Of a DNA stretch of 64,000 nucleotides, positions 26,502 to 35,012 are shown one piece after another (position 1 is the stretch's first letter; every line of letters begins with the position of its first letter). The notes beneath the pieces were generated by a model. That model saw only the letters and a list, made by a program, of their open reading frames with translations. It did not search any database and was not told where the DNA came from. The position numbers were made by a program, and so were the translations under genes. This stretch comes from Kribbella caucasensis (lineage in GTDB: Bacteria > Actinomycetota > Actinomycetes > Propionibacteriales > Kribbellaceae): NCBI RefSeq assembly GCF_004361855.1, contig NZ_SNWQ01000027.1, forward strand, positions 1 to 64,000. The letters are read 5' to 3'.

Positions 26502-26950
26502 GTGCCGCCACAACCTGGTCCGTATGGTGGAAGGCCGCAACCTGGTCCGTACTGCGGGTCGGCGCCGCCCTCTGGATTCACCGGGGCACCGCAGTTCGGC
26601 GGACCACCTCAGCCGGGAACCACGCGGTACCGCCAAGCCAGTACGCGGTCCCGGACAACGGTCTGGGCTGGGGGCAACTGCCGCAACCGCCGAAGCAGCG
26701 CGGTGGCGGCCGTGCGGTGTTCGCCGTCATCGCGGCCAGCGGCAACGTCCCGGCCGAGCGCAACCAGACCGATCGCGACCAGACCGGCCACCAGTTCACG
26801 CCGCCCGGAATGATCGTCGTCAACAGTTACGCGTCCTCGCCGTGCGGCGGCAGCAGCGGCCGAGGGGTCTCGTTCTACTGCCCGTGGAACCACACGATCT
26901 TTGTCGCGGGTGAGCTGAGCGAATCACCGGGCGAGCGGTCCGGCTGGACC
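26502..26950 (+). pseudogene. Remnant of a neutral zinc metallopeptidase gene
   Basis: Reading from a GTG at 26502 gives a Pro/Gln/Gly-rich start (VPPQPGPYGGRPQPGPY). After a frame change near 26640 it continues as DNGLGWGQLPQPPKQRGGG, matching the HGLGWGGPPPGGPQGP stretch that precedes the membrane helix of the next peptidase. Only VFAVIAAS of the helix remains. The sequence then jumps to PPGMIVVNSYASSPCGGSS and SFYCPWNHTIF, which match the core of the intact paralogues (SVIMFSGTVQSPCGS, FYCSTNETIY). The HExxH region and everything after are lost. An internal deletion, a frameshift and a 3' truncation mark a dead copy. Confidence 0.8.
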
Positions 26951-27029
26951 GAGTCTCGGATAGCGTCAGGCGATGCGTGGTCGCGCCCCGGACCACGTCG
27001 GTGTCCGCGGTCGGGGCAGTGGAGAGCGC

Positions 27030-28361
27030 GTGTCGGACAACCAATGGGGACCACCGGGTCAGTACCCCCAGCAGCCACCACCCCAGGGGCCGTACCAGCC
27101 GCAAGGCCCGTACCAACCGCAGGGCCCGTACCAGCCGGGCGCGGGTGGTCCCTACCAGCCGGGCGGCCAGGTTCCCCCGCCCGGTCAGGTCCCCCCACCA
27201 CCCGGTCAGGTGCCGCCGCCGGGGCCGATGGGGCCGCAGCCGTGGCAGACGCAACCAGGCCGGCCCGGGTACCCGCAGTACGGTGGTGCCCAGCCTCCGA
27301 TGCAGCAGCTGCCGCACGGACTCGGCTGGGGCGGACCGCCGCCGGGTGGGCCGCAAGGCCCGAAGAAGAAGAGCAAGGCGCCGTTCATCGTGGTGCCGAT
27401 CCTCCTGCTCGTCCTCGGCGTGGTCGGCCTGTGGATCGCCGGACTGGTCGACAAGAAGAACGACCTGGACGACTACTCCGCCCCGACGCCGAGGTCCTCG
27501 ACCAGCAACAGGCCGACCATCGAGCCGACAAACGAGCCGTCGCCCACACGGGCGCCCACGACCCGGCCGACCACCACCAAGCCGGTGGTCAAGCCGACCG
27601 CGCCGCGGACCAGCAATCCACCCGCACGCCGTGGGCCGACCGACTACGAGGTGGTCAGCCGGAACCGGATCTACCGGGTCGGCACGATGGCATCGGTCGG
27701 CTGCCGCGAGTCGAACGCCAGGCAGTCGACCACCGCCGGCGCGCGGGCCAACTACGTCAATCTGAAGGCCTGCCTGGGCCGGGCGTGGCCGGCGATGATC
27801 CGTAGTTCCGGGGCCCAGTTCCGGCAGCCGTCGGTGATCATGTTCAGCGGGACCGTCCAGTCGCCGTGCGGCTCGATGAGCGACTCCGGACCGCCGTTCT
27901 ACTGCAGCACCAACGAGACCATCTACATGAACCTGCGCGAGGACATCGGCAACTACAACCAGTACTCGCAGTCGTACGCGAAGGTTTGGGCGCGGATGTG
28001 GATGCTGCACCAGTTCGCGCACGAGTACGGCCACCACATCCAGCACCTGACCGGCATCCTCGAGGCCAACCACGACATGCGCTATGACGCGCCGACGCGT
28101 ACGGCCGAGCTGGAGATGGCCCGGCGGCTCGAACTGCAGGCGTCCTGCTTCAGCGACGTCTTCATCGGCGCGAACCGGCGGACCTACCCGGTCACCGGGC
28201 AGTCGCAGCAACAGTGGCGCTACCTGATCGGTCACGTCACCGATCTGAAGAACGACCACGGTGACGCGAACAACCACGAGTACTGGGCGCTGCGCGGCTA
28301 TCAGACCCGTAACCCGGCCGCGTGCAACACCTTCACCGCCCCGTCGGGGAGAGTGCGCTAG
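27030..28361 (+). CDS. Membrane-anchored neutral zinc metallopeptidase, copy 1
   Basis: The 443-residue protein has a cytoplasmic Pro/Gln/Gly-rich arm (1-110) with repeated GPYQPQ units, a basic KKKSK stop, a membrane helix at about 117-140, a Pro/Thr linker (150-200) and an outer peptidase domain (about 205-443). H331-E-Y-G-H335 is the zinc and catalytic motif, and RRLELQASC downstream supplies the likely third ligand glutamate. Six cysteines recur in all paralogues. The domain belongs to the putative neutral zinc metallopeptidase family (YpfJ type). The GTG at 27030 gives an MSDN start like copy 3. It leads a run of three same-strand peptidase genes. Confidence 0.9.
   Translation: MSDNQWGPPGQYPQQPPPQGPYQPQGPYQPQGPYQPGAGGPYQPGGQVPPPGQVPPPPGQVPPPGPMGPQPWQTQPGRPGYPQYGGAQPPMQQLPHGLGWGGPPPGGPQGPKKKSKAPFIVVPILLLVLGVVGLWIAGLVDKKNDLDDYSAPTPRSSTSNRPTIEPTNEPSPTRAPTTRPTTTKPVVKPTAPRTSNPPARRGPTDYEVVSRNRIYRVGTMASVGCRESNARQSTTAGARANYVNLKACLGRAWPAMIRSSGAQFRQPSVIMFSGTVQSPCGSMSDSGPPFYCSTNETIYMNLREDIGNYNQYSQSYAKVWARMWMLHQFAHEYGHHIQHLTGILEANHDMRYDAPTRTAELEMARRLELQASCFSDVFIGANRRTYPVTGQSQQQWRYLIGHVTDLKNDHGDANNHEYWALRGYQTRNPAACNTFTAPSGRVR
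27079..27165 (+). repeat. Short coding repeats in the peptidase-1 N-terminal arm
   Basis: Four tandem 18-base units read GPYQPQ or close variants (the third differs by single bases), followed by a related GPYQPGG unit. They encode the flexible cytoplasmic arm, and repeats of this kind tend to change length by slippage. Confidence 0.7.
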
Positions 28362-28460
28362 CTCATGTCGTCGAGAACGCGCTAGTCCATGGTGGGTCCC
28401 GGTGGTTAGCCTGGTCGTCCGGATCACGCCCTGTGCGTCCCGGGGGGATGAGGAAGAACC

Positions 28461-29606
28461 GTGTCGAATCAGGACTGGAGCGAGCCGCCAGGAGCGCATC
28501 CGCCGCCGGGACCACTGCCCGACGGCTCCATACCGCTCTACGCCAGTTACCCGCTGCCCGGTACGCCGGGCGGCGGTCCGGCACGTCCGGAGGTCGGGTG
28601 GGGACCCGAGTTCGGCACCGGCCGGGACTACCACTTCCGGCATGGTGGGCCACCGCGCCGGCGCCGGACCGGACTGGCCGTCGGCCTGTTCGTCATCGGC
28701 GGACTGGCCGTCGCCGTGGTGATCGCCGCCCTCGCGTTTCGTGGGGGCGATTCGCAGACCGCAGTCCCGGCATCCGGTACGACGCCGCCCGCCGCGGCGT
28801 CCACCGAGCCGGACGACAGCTCACCCACGCCCGACCCGACCGGAACCCCGGGCCAACTGGAGCCGTCGCAGGACAGTGCGAAAATCGTCCAGGCCGACGC
28901 CTTCTACGCCACGGGCGTCCAGCGCTCGGTCAATTGCCGTGAAGCGCAGGTCGCCTTGACCAGCCAGGCGGCCGTGCAGCGGTACTACGCGAACCTGGTC
29001 GGCTGCCTGAACCGTGCCTGGACACCCCGGGTCCGCGCCGCGCAGGACACCTTCACCGCGCCCCGGGTGGTGTTCTGGGCCGGGACGGTTCAGTCACCGT
29101 GCACGAGCGGCTCGTCGGTGTCGTTCTACTGCCCGTCCAGCCAGACGCTGTACCTGAAGTACGAGGACGACATCAAGCTGTGGACCCGCTCCGCCGACAC
29201 CGCCAACCGGGCGTTCGCGCGGATGTGGGCCACCTACACGGCCGGACACGAGTTCGGCCACCACGTACAGCAGCTCACCGGCATCCTGCCCGCCGCCGCA
29301 CGACTCGAGTACGACGCGCCGAACCGCGAGGCGCGACTCGAGCTGAGCCGCCGGATCGAGCTGCAAGCGTCCTGCCTGGGCGCTGTGTTCATGGGGGCCA
29401 ACAAGCTCCCGTACGGCATCACCGGTCTCGACCTGACCGTCTATCGACGTTACGTCGAGGCTCAGACCGGGGATGAGAACAACCGCGGCGGTCCGCGGGA
29501 TCACGGCGCCCGGTCCAGTCACCAATACTGGACCGCGCGCGGCTTCAATACGCTCAACAGCGCGAATTGCAACACGTTCACGGCTTCGGCCAGCAAGGTC
29601 TCGTGA
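28461..29606 (+). CDS. Membrane-anchored neutral zinc metallopeptidase, copy 2
   Basis: The 381-residue protein is the shortest of the four. It has a Pro-rich arm (1-60), a basic RRRR before one membrane helix (about 71-93), an Ala/Pro/Thr linker (95-140) and the outer zinc-peptidase domain. H263-E-F-G-H267 is the catalytic motif and E300 in RRIELQASC the probable third ligand. Cysteines at 159, 182, 214, 224, 305 and 370 match the paralogues and suggest three disulfides. The GTG start has GAGGAAG at 28450-28456. It lies 99 bases after copy 1 and 9 bases before copy 3, so co-transcription is likely. Confidence 0.9.
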   Translation: MSNQDWSEPPGAHPPPGPLPDGSIPLYASYPLPGTPGGGPARPEVGWGPEFGTGRDYHFRHGGPPRRRRTGLAVGLFVIGGLAVAVVIAALAFRGGDSQTAVPASGTTPPAAASTEPDDSSPTPDPTGTPGQLEPSQDSAKIVQADAFYATGVQRSVNCREAQVALTSQAAVQRYYANLVGCLNRAWTPRVRAAQDTFTAPRVVFWAGTVQSPCTSGSSVSFYCPSSQTLYLKYEDDIKLWTRSADTANRAFARMWATYTAGHEFGHHVQQLTGILPAAARLEYDAPNREARLELSRRIELQASCLGAVFMGANKLPYGITGLDLTVYRRYVEAQTGDENNRGGPRDHGARSSHQYWTARGFNTLNSANCNTFTASASKVS

Positions 29607-29615
29607 GGAGTATCG

Positions 29616-31832
29616 ATGTCGGACAACTGGAATCCACCCCCGCCGCGGGACCCGTCGGAGCCGGAGGGCGAACAGCCCAGCACCGGTGAGGGAACGCCGC
29701 GCAGGGATGGCCAGTCTCCCCAGTGGTGGACCGAACCCGCCGAACGGCCGCAGGAATACATCCAGCCCGGCCCGCCGACGCCCCAGCAACCGGGTCAGAA
29801 CCCAGCCGGCCAGCCGCCGGGTGAGGGCGCCCCGGGCCCCGACGCCGCGGGCCAGGGCGACGCTGCTGGACAGGGTGCTGCTGGACCGGGTGCCGCTGGA
29901 CCGGGTGCCGCTGGTCCGGGTGCCGCTGGTCCGGGCACTGCTGGTCCGGGTGCTGCGGGCTCGGACTCCGCCGGGCAGGGCTCGTCCGGTCAGACGTCGA
30001 GCGGCAACCAGGGATGGAACCTGCCGTCCAGCGGCCAGCCGGCGACCCCGGCCGACGGCGTTGGCGGTTCACAGGCAACTCCCGGCGGTCCGTCGCAGAG
30101 CACCGGTCCCACCCCGCCGAGCTCCCCCACCTCCGGCCCCGGCTCCTGGGGTCCCGGCACGTGGAGAACGTCGGCCGCAGCCTCCTCCGGCCCAGGCGAT
30201 TCCAGCACGAGCGGCTCCGGCTGGGGTCAGCCCGGTCAAGGCGAATCCGGCACGAGCAACTCCGGTTGGGGACAGACCGGTCCGGGTGAATCCGGCACGA
30301 GCAACTCTGGCTGGGCGCAGTCCGGCGCGGGCGAATCCGGTACGAGTGGGTCCGGCGCGAGTGGGTCCGGTTGGGGCCAGACCGGTCCGGGTGAATCCGG
30401 TGCGGGTGGGTCCGGCTGGGGACAGACTGGCGCGGGTGAGTCCGGTGCGGGCGGGTCCGGGTGGGGTCCGGCGGCTGCGGGCGCCTCCGGGGCGAGTGGT
30501 GGGTCCGGCTGGGGACCGTCCGACCAGGGGCAGCCTGGGCAGGGGCAGTCTGGTTGGGGCGCTGCTGGGGGGCAGGAGGGGGAGTCGACCAGTAACTGGC
30601 CTAGTAGTTCTACTGGGCCGATCACGCCGGGGCCGACCAGTTCTTGGCCGGCTGGGCCGTCCAACGCGCAAGGGGGCAACCCCTCCAACCCGTGGTCGAA
30701 CGCGGCGCAGAACTCATACCCGCCGTACCAGCAGCAGGGTGGCGGAAACTGGCAGCAAGGCGGCCAGGGCGGTTGGCAGCAACCCCAGCAGGGCGGCCAG
30801 CAACCGAGCTGGCAGTACCCGCCGATCCCGATCCCGAAGCCGCCCGGTGGTGGACGCAGGCGCAAGCCGCGTCGGCTCTCGAAGGGCCTGCTGATCGGCC
30901 TGGTCGTGCTCGCCGTCCTCGTGGTCGGCACCGGTGTCACCTACGCCCTGCGCAACGCCGGGGGCAACGACACCCCCGTCGCGATCGACACGCCGACGGA
31001 GACCCCGACGCCGACTCCCACGCCGACCCCGACTCCCAGCCCGACGCCGACTCCGACTCCGACGGTCAAGCCGAAGCCGACCCCGAAGCCGAAGCCCAAG
31101 CCGCGGCAGCCGACGGCGTACGAGCTGGTGGCGAAGAACAAGATCTACTCGGTGGGCGCGCTGCAGCCGACGAAGTGCGTGGAACCGGTGTACCGGCCGA
31201 CCACCTTCCCGGCGACGAAGGCGTACTACCAGCGGCTGCTGCCGTGCCTGAACCGGACCTGGTACCTGGCGCTGAAGAAGGCCGGCATCCCGTTCCGGGC
31301 GCCGAACCTGATCGTGTACGCGAACCAGGTGAAGACCCCGTGCGGAGTGGAGCGCGGCACCCGCGCCTACTACTGCGGCGCCAACCAGGCGATCTACATG
31401 CCGTTCAACGTGGACTACCGGAACTACCGGATCAACCCGATCTACACCCGCGCGTGGATGCTGAACACGTTCGCGCACGAGTACGGGCACCACATCCAGT
31501 CGCTGACCGGCATCTTCGGCGCCAGCTTCGCCCGGCAGGCGACGATGGCGGACCCGAACCTGCGGCTGCTGGAGTCCCGCAAGCGCGAACTGCAGGCGTC
31601 CTGCTTCGGCTCGGCGTATCTCGGGACGAACGCGGCATACATCCCGATGCGCGGCGAACTGCTGACCGCGTGGAAGTTCGCCGTCGCCAACGCCGGTGAC
31701 GAGTTCTCCAACCCGAGGATCCGCGACCACGGGTCGAAGGCGAACCACAACCTCTGGTCGACCCGCGGGTTCAACTACAAGAACCCGATCTTCTGCAACA
31801 CGTTCAGCACCAGACCGCAGTACACCAGCTAG
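29616..31832 (+). CDS. Membrane-anchored neutral zinc metallopeptidase with long repetitive cytoplasmic arm, copy 3
   Basis: The 738-residue protein is about twice the size of its paralogues because of an N-terminal arm of about 420 residues. That arm has collagen-like AGPGA repeats (about 84-113), then Ser/Gly/Trp repeats with a GWGQTGPGESG core (about 200-300), then Gln/Gly-rich sequence. A basic stretch, a membrane helix (about 424-445), a (TP)n and KP linker and the outer peptidase domain follow. H621-E-Y-G-H625 and KRELQASC carry the zinc site. ATG 29616 has GAGGAG. It shares a terminator with the convergent DUF2207 copy 2. Confidence 0.9.
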   Translation: MSDNWNPPPPRDPSEPEGEQPSTGEGTPRRDGQSPQWWTEPAERPQEYIQPGPPTPQQPGQNPAGQPPGEGAPGPDAAGQGDAAGQGAAGPGAAGPGAAGPGAAGPGTAGPGAAGSDSAGQGSSGQTSSGNQGWNLPSSGQPATPADGVGGSQATPGGPSQSTGPTPPSSPTSGPGSWGPGTWRTSAAASSGPGDSSTSGSGWGQPGQGESGTSNSGWGQTGPGESGTSNSGWAQSGAGESGTSGSGASGSGWGQTGPGESGAGGSGWGQTGAGESGAGGSGWGPAAAGASGASGGSGWGPSDQGQPGQGQSGWGAAGGQEGESTSNWPSSSTGPITPGPTSSWPAGPSNAQGGNPSNPWSNAAQNSYPPYQQQGGGNWQQGGQGGWQQPQQGGQQPSWQYPPIPIPKPPGGGRRRKPRRLSKGLLIGLVVLAVLVVGTGVTYALRNAGGNDTPVAIDTPTETPTPTPTPTPTPSPTPTPTPTVKPKPTPKPKPKPRQPTAYELVAKNKIYSVGALQPTKCVEPVYRPTTFPATKAYYQRLLPCLNRTWYLALKKAGIPFRAPNLIVYANQVKTPCGVERGTRAYYCGANQAIYMPFNVDYRNYRINPIYTRAWMLNTFAHEYGHHIQSLTGIFGASFARQATMADPNLRLLESRKRELQASCFGSAYLGTNAAYIPMRGELLTAWKFAVANAGDEFSNPRIRDHGSKANHNLWSTRGFNYKNPIFCNTFSTRPQYTS
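29866..29955 (+). repeat. Six 15-bp tandem units encoding AGPGA
   Basis: Six consecutive 15-base units of the form CTGGTCCGGGTGCCG (variants at one to three positions) encode a Gly-Pro-Gly-Ala-Ala repeat in the peptidase-3 arm. Such near-identical units are expected to vary in number between strains. Confidence 0.85.
30216..30520 (+). repeat. Degenerate repeats of about 45 bp in the peptidase-3 arm
   Basis: Six to seven units encode a Ser/Gly-rich block with a conserved Trp (core GWGQTGPGESGTSNS, 15 residues). Some units are shortened or carry an inserted GSGAS. They form an extended cytoplasmic region of regularly spaced tryptophans. Confidence 0.8.
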
Positions 31833-31841
31833 CGGGCAAGC

Positions 31842-31890
31842 AAGAAGGCCCCCGGATCCCTGTCAGCAAAGGGATTCCGGGGGCTTCTTT
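31842..31890. terminator. Bidirectional terminator between peptidase 3 and DUF2207 copy 2
   Basis: AAGAAGGCCCCCGGATCCCT pairs with AGGGATTCCGGGGGCTTCTT over an 8-base loop with small bulges. A-rich and T-rich flanks make it work in both directions for the convergent genes ending at 31832 and 31904. Confidence 0.85.
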
Positions 31891-31903
31891 ACGTCGGGGA
31901 ACC

Positions 31904-33589
31904 TCAGAACAGCCGGCGCGCCGTGGTCAGCGTCCCGCCGAACGAGGTGACGAAGTTCGACAGGGACTCGCCGATGTCGGACAGGTGCCAGTCCGCCGGA
32001 CCGGAGTACCAGCCGATCCCCGCGTCGGGGTCGTCGTCCGTGTCGGTCGCGGCGATCTCCAGCGCCCACTTCTCGGTCAGCCCCAGCACCGCGGCGTACG
32101 GCAGGCACCGAGACGCGAACTCCAGCCTGTGACTCTGTGGCAGATCCGCCGAGCTCTCATCGGCCAGGTACCGCTGCAGCCCCGCAACCCGGCCCAGTAC
32201 GGAGGCTCCGCGGGCAGTACGGGCGGGCGCGACCTGTCCGGCCAGTGACAACGCCACCCCCGCGAGCATCACCGCGAACCCGACCAGCCCGAACTTCGTC
32301 GCGATCGCCAGCACGATCGTCAGCACCACGCCCGCCCCGAGCAGCACCAGACCGGCCGTGGTCCAGCGGTTCCGTACGGCGTCCGGCCGGTTGGCGAACC
32401 AGCCCTGCGTGACGACATCGGCGTACAGGTGCTCGCGGACCAGGTTCAGCCTTGGCCGCAACGCCTGACCAAGGTTGGAGACCACTACGGTGTCCCCGTC
32501 GGCGAACACGGCGTCGAGCAGGGCCTTCTCGTACGGCAGCAGCTCCGGACCGCCCGCGTTCAACCGTTGCAGCTGCCAGTCGAGCTTGCCGAACTGGCTC
32601 TCCCGCGGCAGCTCCACGATGGTCAGGTAGTTGCGCACGGCAAGGTCGAGCAGAGTCGCCGTCATGTCCACCACGTCGGCCGTCTCGTCCACGACGGTGC
32701 CGACCTGGCCGGGCCGGATCCCGTCCGGCGCGGCGAACTGCGGCCCGTCGGGACCGTCCAGCACCGGACGCTCAGACCCACCGAGGCGGCTCTTGCCCGC
32801 GTCGCGACCTTTGAGGAACCACAACGCGGCCGCGGCCAGCACGCCCAGACCGAGCAGCAACGCGCTCAACCCGATCGTCGCCGTGTCCACCGTGAAGGCG
32901 CGGTGCAGGGACCACCGGGTCTTGAACTCCGCGTTCGGCTGGACCGTCGCCTGGTTGCCCAGCCCGGTCAGGAAGGTCAACCGGCCGCCCGCCGGGACGC
33001 CGTTCTGCTCGATCTCGAGCGCGGCCGACTCGGCCAGCTGCGACGAGGTACAGGGCATGCTCGAACCGGTCCGCCCGGCGATACAGGTCACCCAGGTGGC
33101 GAACGGCACGTTCACCGTCACCGACGCCTTCGGGATCGAGGTGCCGAAGCCCTGGACGATCGGCCAGCTCACCTCGCGACCCTCGGTGGAGTCGGCGACC
33201 ACGTTGTCCACTTCGTAGCTGTAGACGATCTTGGCCTGACCGGACGGCCGCACACTGATCCGGCGGCCGTCGTCGGTCTCGGCGTTCTCGAACCCCGCGG
33301 CCGGCTGCCCGTTCACCGTGGCCGACACGTTGCGGACGGCATACGTCCGGTCCTCGTCGGCGTTCGCCCGGACCCGGGTGGTGAGGGTGCGGCTGAAGGT
33401 GTCGCCGCCGGCGGTCAGGTCGACGGTCTCCTGGACCTTGAGCACCCCGTCGCCGGTCAGCGTTGCCTCGGCGGCGTACGCCGTGATCTGGTCGTCGGCG
33501 GCCTGGGCCGGCAACGTGCCGAGGGCAACGAAGGGGGCAGACAGGGACAAAAGCAGGGCTACCGGGAGGAGGCGGCGCTTCAGTGACAT
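31904..33589 (-). CDS. DUF2207 membrane protein, copy 2
   Basis: The 561-residue paralogue of the 24668-26347 product has the same order of parts: signal peptide (about 1-31), outer DUF2207 domain (ITAYAAEATLTGDGVLKVQE), membrane helix (IGLSALLLGLGVLAAAALWF), winged-helix-like cytoplasmic part (MTATLLDLAVRNYLTIVE; VREHLYADVVTQGWF), further helices and an acidic DTDDDPDAG tail. ATG 33589 precedes an obvious signal peptide. It is divergent from peptidase copy 4, with about 78 bases between starts that must hold both promoters. No function is known for the family. Confidence 0.9.
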   Translation of the reverse strand: MSLKRRLLPVALLLSLSAPFVALGTLPAQAADDQITAYAAEATLTGDGVLKVQETVDLTAGGDTFSRTLTTRVRANADEDRTYAVRNVSATVNGQPAAGFENAETDDGRRISVRPSGQAKIVYSYEVDNVVADSTEGREVSWPIVQGFGTSIPKASVTVNVPFATWVTCIAGRTGSSMPCTSSQLAESAALEIEQNGVPAGGRLTFLTGLGNQATVQPNAEFKTRWSLHRAFTVDTATIGLSALLLGLGVLAAAALWFLKGRDAGKSRLGGSERPVLDGPDGPQFAAPDGIRPGQVGTVVDETADVVDMTATLLDLAVRNYLTIVELPRESQFGKLDWQLQRLNAGGPELLPYEKALLDAVFADGDTVVVSNLGQALRPRLNLVREHLYADVVTQGWFANRPDAVRNRWTTAGLVLLGAGVVLTIVLAIATKFGLVGFAVMLAGVALSLAGQVAPARTARGASVLGRVAGLQRYLADESSADLPQSHRLEFASRCLPYAAVLGLTEKWALEIAATDTDDDPDAGIGWYSGPADWHLSDIGESLSNFVTSFGGTLTTARRLF

Positions 33590-33667
33590 GGGTCGAGAGT
33601 AGTCTCGTGCCGGTTCGCCTTGCGAACCGAAACAAGGACGATCGTTCGAAGAAGGGGCCAACGACCA

Positions 33668-34852
33668 GTGAGCAATCCTTACGGGTACGACCGGCCCCAG
33701 GACGTCCGCCGGCCCGCGCCACCGCCCGGCGTACTGCCGCCGCCGCAGGCCGCACCGTGGCAGCAACAGCAACCACAGCCGCAGTACGGACAGCAGCAGT
33801 ATCAGGGCCAGCAGTACCCCGGCGGGCCGCAGTACCAGGGCGCACCGCAGGGCCAGTACCCGCCGCAAGGGCAGTTCCCGCAGCAGGGTCAGTACCCCGG
33901 CCAGTGGGCGCAGCCGTACTACGGCGGTCCGAACCAGTTCAACGGGTTCCAGCCGCAACGGCGCCGGGGTGGTGCGGTCAAGTTCGTCCTGATCGCGTTC
34001 GTGGCGATCGCCTTCGTCGGGATCTCGCTCGCGGTCGTCGCCGGGATCCTCACCGGCAGCAACACCACCGCGGACCCCGGCCCGACCGGCCCGTCGATCG
34101 TGCCGACGGCGACCACCAAACCGGTCGAGGGCTCGGCCGAGGACTTCCTGCTGAACAACCCGCTCTACCAGTCCGGCAGCCTCGGCGAAATGAACTGCCC
34201 GGCGGAGGAGCTCGGCGACGGCAGCCTGGCCGCGCAGAAGCGGTACTACGAGAAGCTGTTCGGCTGCCTGAACGACGCCTGGCGGCCGGTGTTCCAGAAG
34301 CTTGGCAGCTCGAAACCGGACCCGGGGCTGGTCGTCTTCGACAAACCGGTGGTCACCCCGTGCGGCAACTTCAAGCCGTTGTCCGGCCGGGTGCTCGCGT
34401 TCTACTGCTATGGCAACCAGGTGATGTACACCGACGTGGCGCAGATGAACAAGGCGTTCGGGCCGAAGGAAGACCTGGCGTTCCTGATGACGATCGCGCA
34501 CGAGTACGGCCACCATGTGCAGGGCGTCACCGAGCTGGCCTACGCCCGGTACGCGTACGTCCAGGACCATCCGGACCAGAAGCTGGAGAGCTCGCGGCGG
34601 AACGAGTTGCAGGCATCTTGTTTGGCGGGTGTTTTCAGCAAGGCGGTGGAGAAAAGCTATCCGTTCACCCGCCGGATGAAGGAGTTCGAGCACCAGGCGA
34701 GCAACAGCTTCGGCGAGACCAAGGACAGCCCGGCCGACGAGCGGACCCATGGCCTGGCCACCAGCCAGGGCTTCTGGATCATGAACGGCCTCAACATTGG
34801 CGAAACCAAAGCCTGCAACACGTACGCCGCTCCGGCGAACCTCGTCCAATAG
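33668..34852 (+). CDS. Membrane-anchored neutral zinc metallopeptidase, copy 4
   Basis: The 394-residue protein has a Gln/Pro/Tyr-rich arm (1-100), one membrane helix (about 104-128), a short Thr/Pro linker and the outer peptidase domain. H278-E-Y-G-H282 and RRNELQASC form the zinc site. It is more diverged from the other three (NPLYQSGSLGEMNC against RNRIYRVGTMASVGC), and its linker is shorter. GTG 33668 gives the MSN start shared by the family. It stands divergent from DUF2207 copy 2, which I take as the ancestral pairing. Palindromic repeat C follows. Confidence 0.9.
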   Translation: MSNPYGYDRPQDVRRPAPPPGVLPPPQAAPWQQQQPQPQYGQQQYQGQQYPGGPQYQGAPQGQYPPQGQFPQQGQYPGQWAQPYYGGPNQFNGFQPQRRRGGAVKFVLIAFVAIAFVGISLAVVAGILTGSNTTADPGPTGPSIVPTATTKPVEGSAEDFLLNNPLYQSGSLGEMNCPAEELGDGSLAAQKRYYEKLFGCLNDAWRPVFQKLGSSKPDPGLVVFDKPVVTPCGNFKPLSGRVLAFYCYGNQVMYTDVAQMNKAFGPKEDLAFLMTIAHEYGHHVQGVTELAYARYAYVQDHPDQKLESSRRNELQASCLAGVFSKAVEKSYPFTRRMKEFEHQASNSFGETKDSPADERTHGLATSQGFWIMNGLNIGETKACNTYAAPANLVQ

Positions 34853-34901
34853 CCGGGCGGGGGGCGGCACGACTCCACCCGGCCGTAGCTGAAACAACAT
34901 C

Positions 34902-34941
34902 GCGGGACCTCGGACAGGTTATTTCTTGTCCGCGGTCCCGC
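34902..34941. repeat. Intergenic palindromic repeat, copy C
   Basis: GCGGGACCTCGGACAG (34902-34917) pairs with TTGTCCGCGGTCCCGC (34926-34941) at 14 of 16 positions over an 8-base GTTATTTC loop, followed by TTCCTTGTTCAAGATC. The loop and 3' tail match copy A. It lies between the peptidase-4 stop and the NRPS start. Confidence 0.85.
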
Positions 34942-35012
34942 TTCCTTGTTCAAGATCCTTCCGTACGAGACGTAACGCGACCTGTTCAGAAGATCCGCGT
35001 ATCATCCGGCGC

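Noticed and set aside
29473-30894. Long Arg/Pro-rich open frame on the plus strand overlapping peptidase 3
   Set aside because: It is the out-of-frame reading of the Gly/Pro repeat region. GC-rich repeats keep all frames open, and its composition is unlike a real protein.
33590-34900. N-terminal extension of the DUF2207 copy 2 frame to 34900
   Set aside because: The extension would overlap peptidase 4 entirely. A signal peptide starts at the ATG at 33589.
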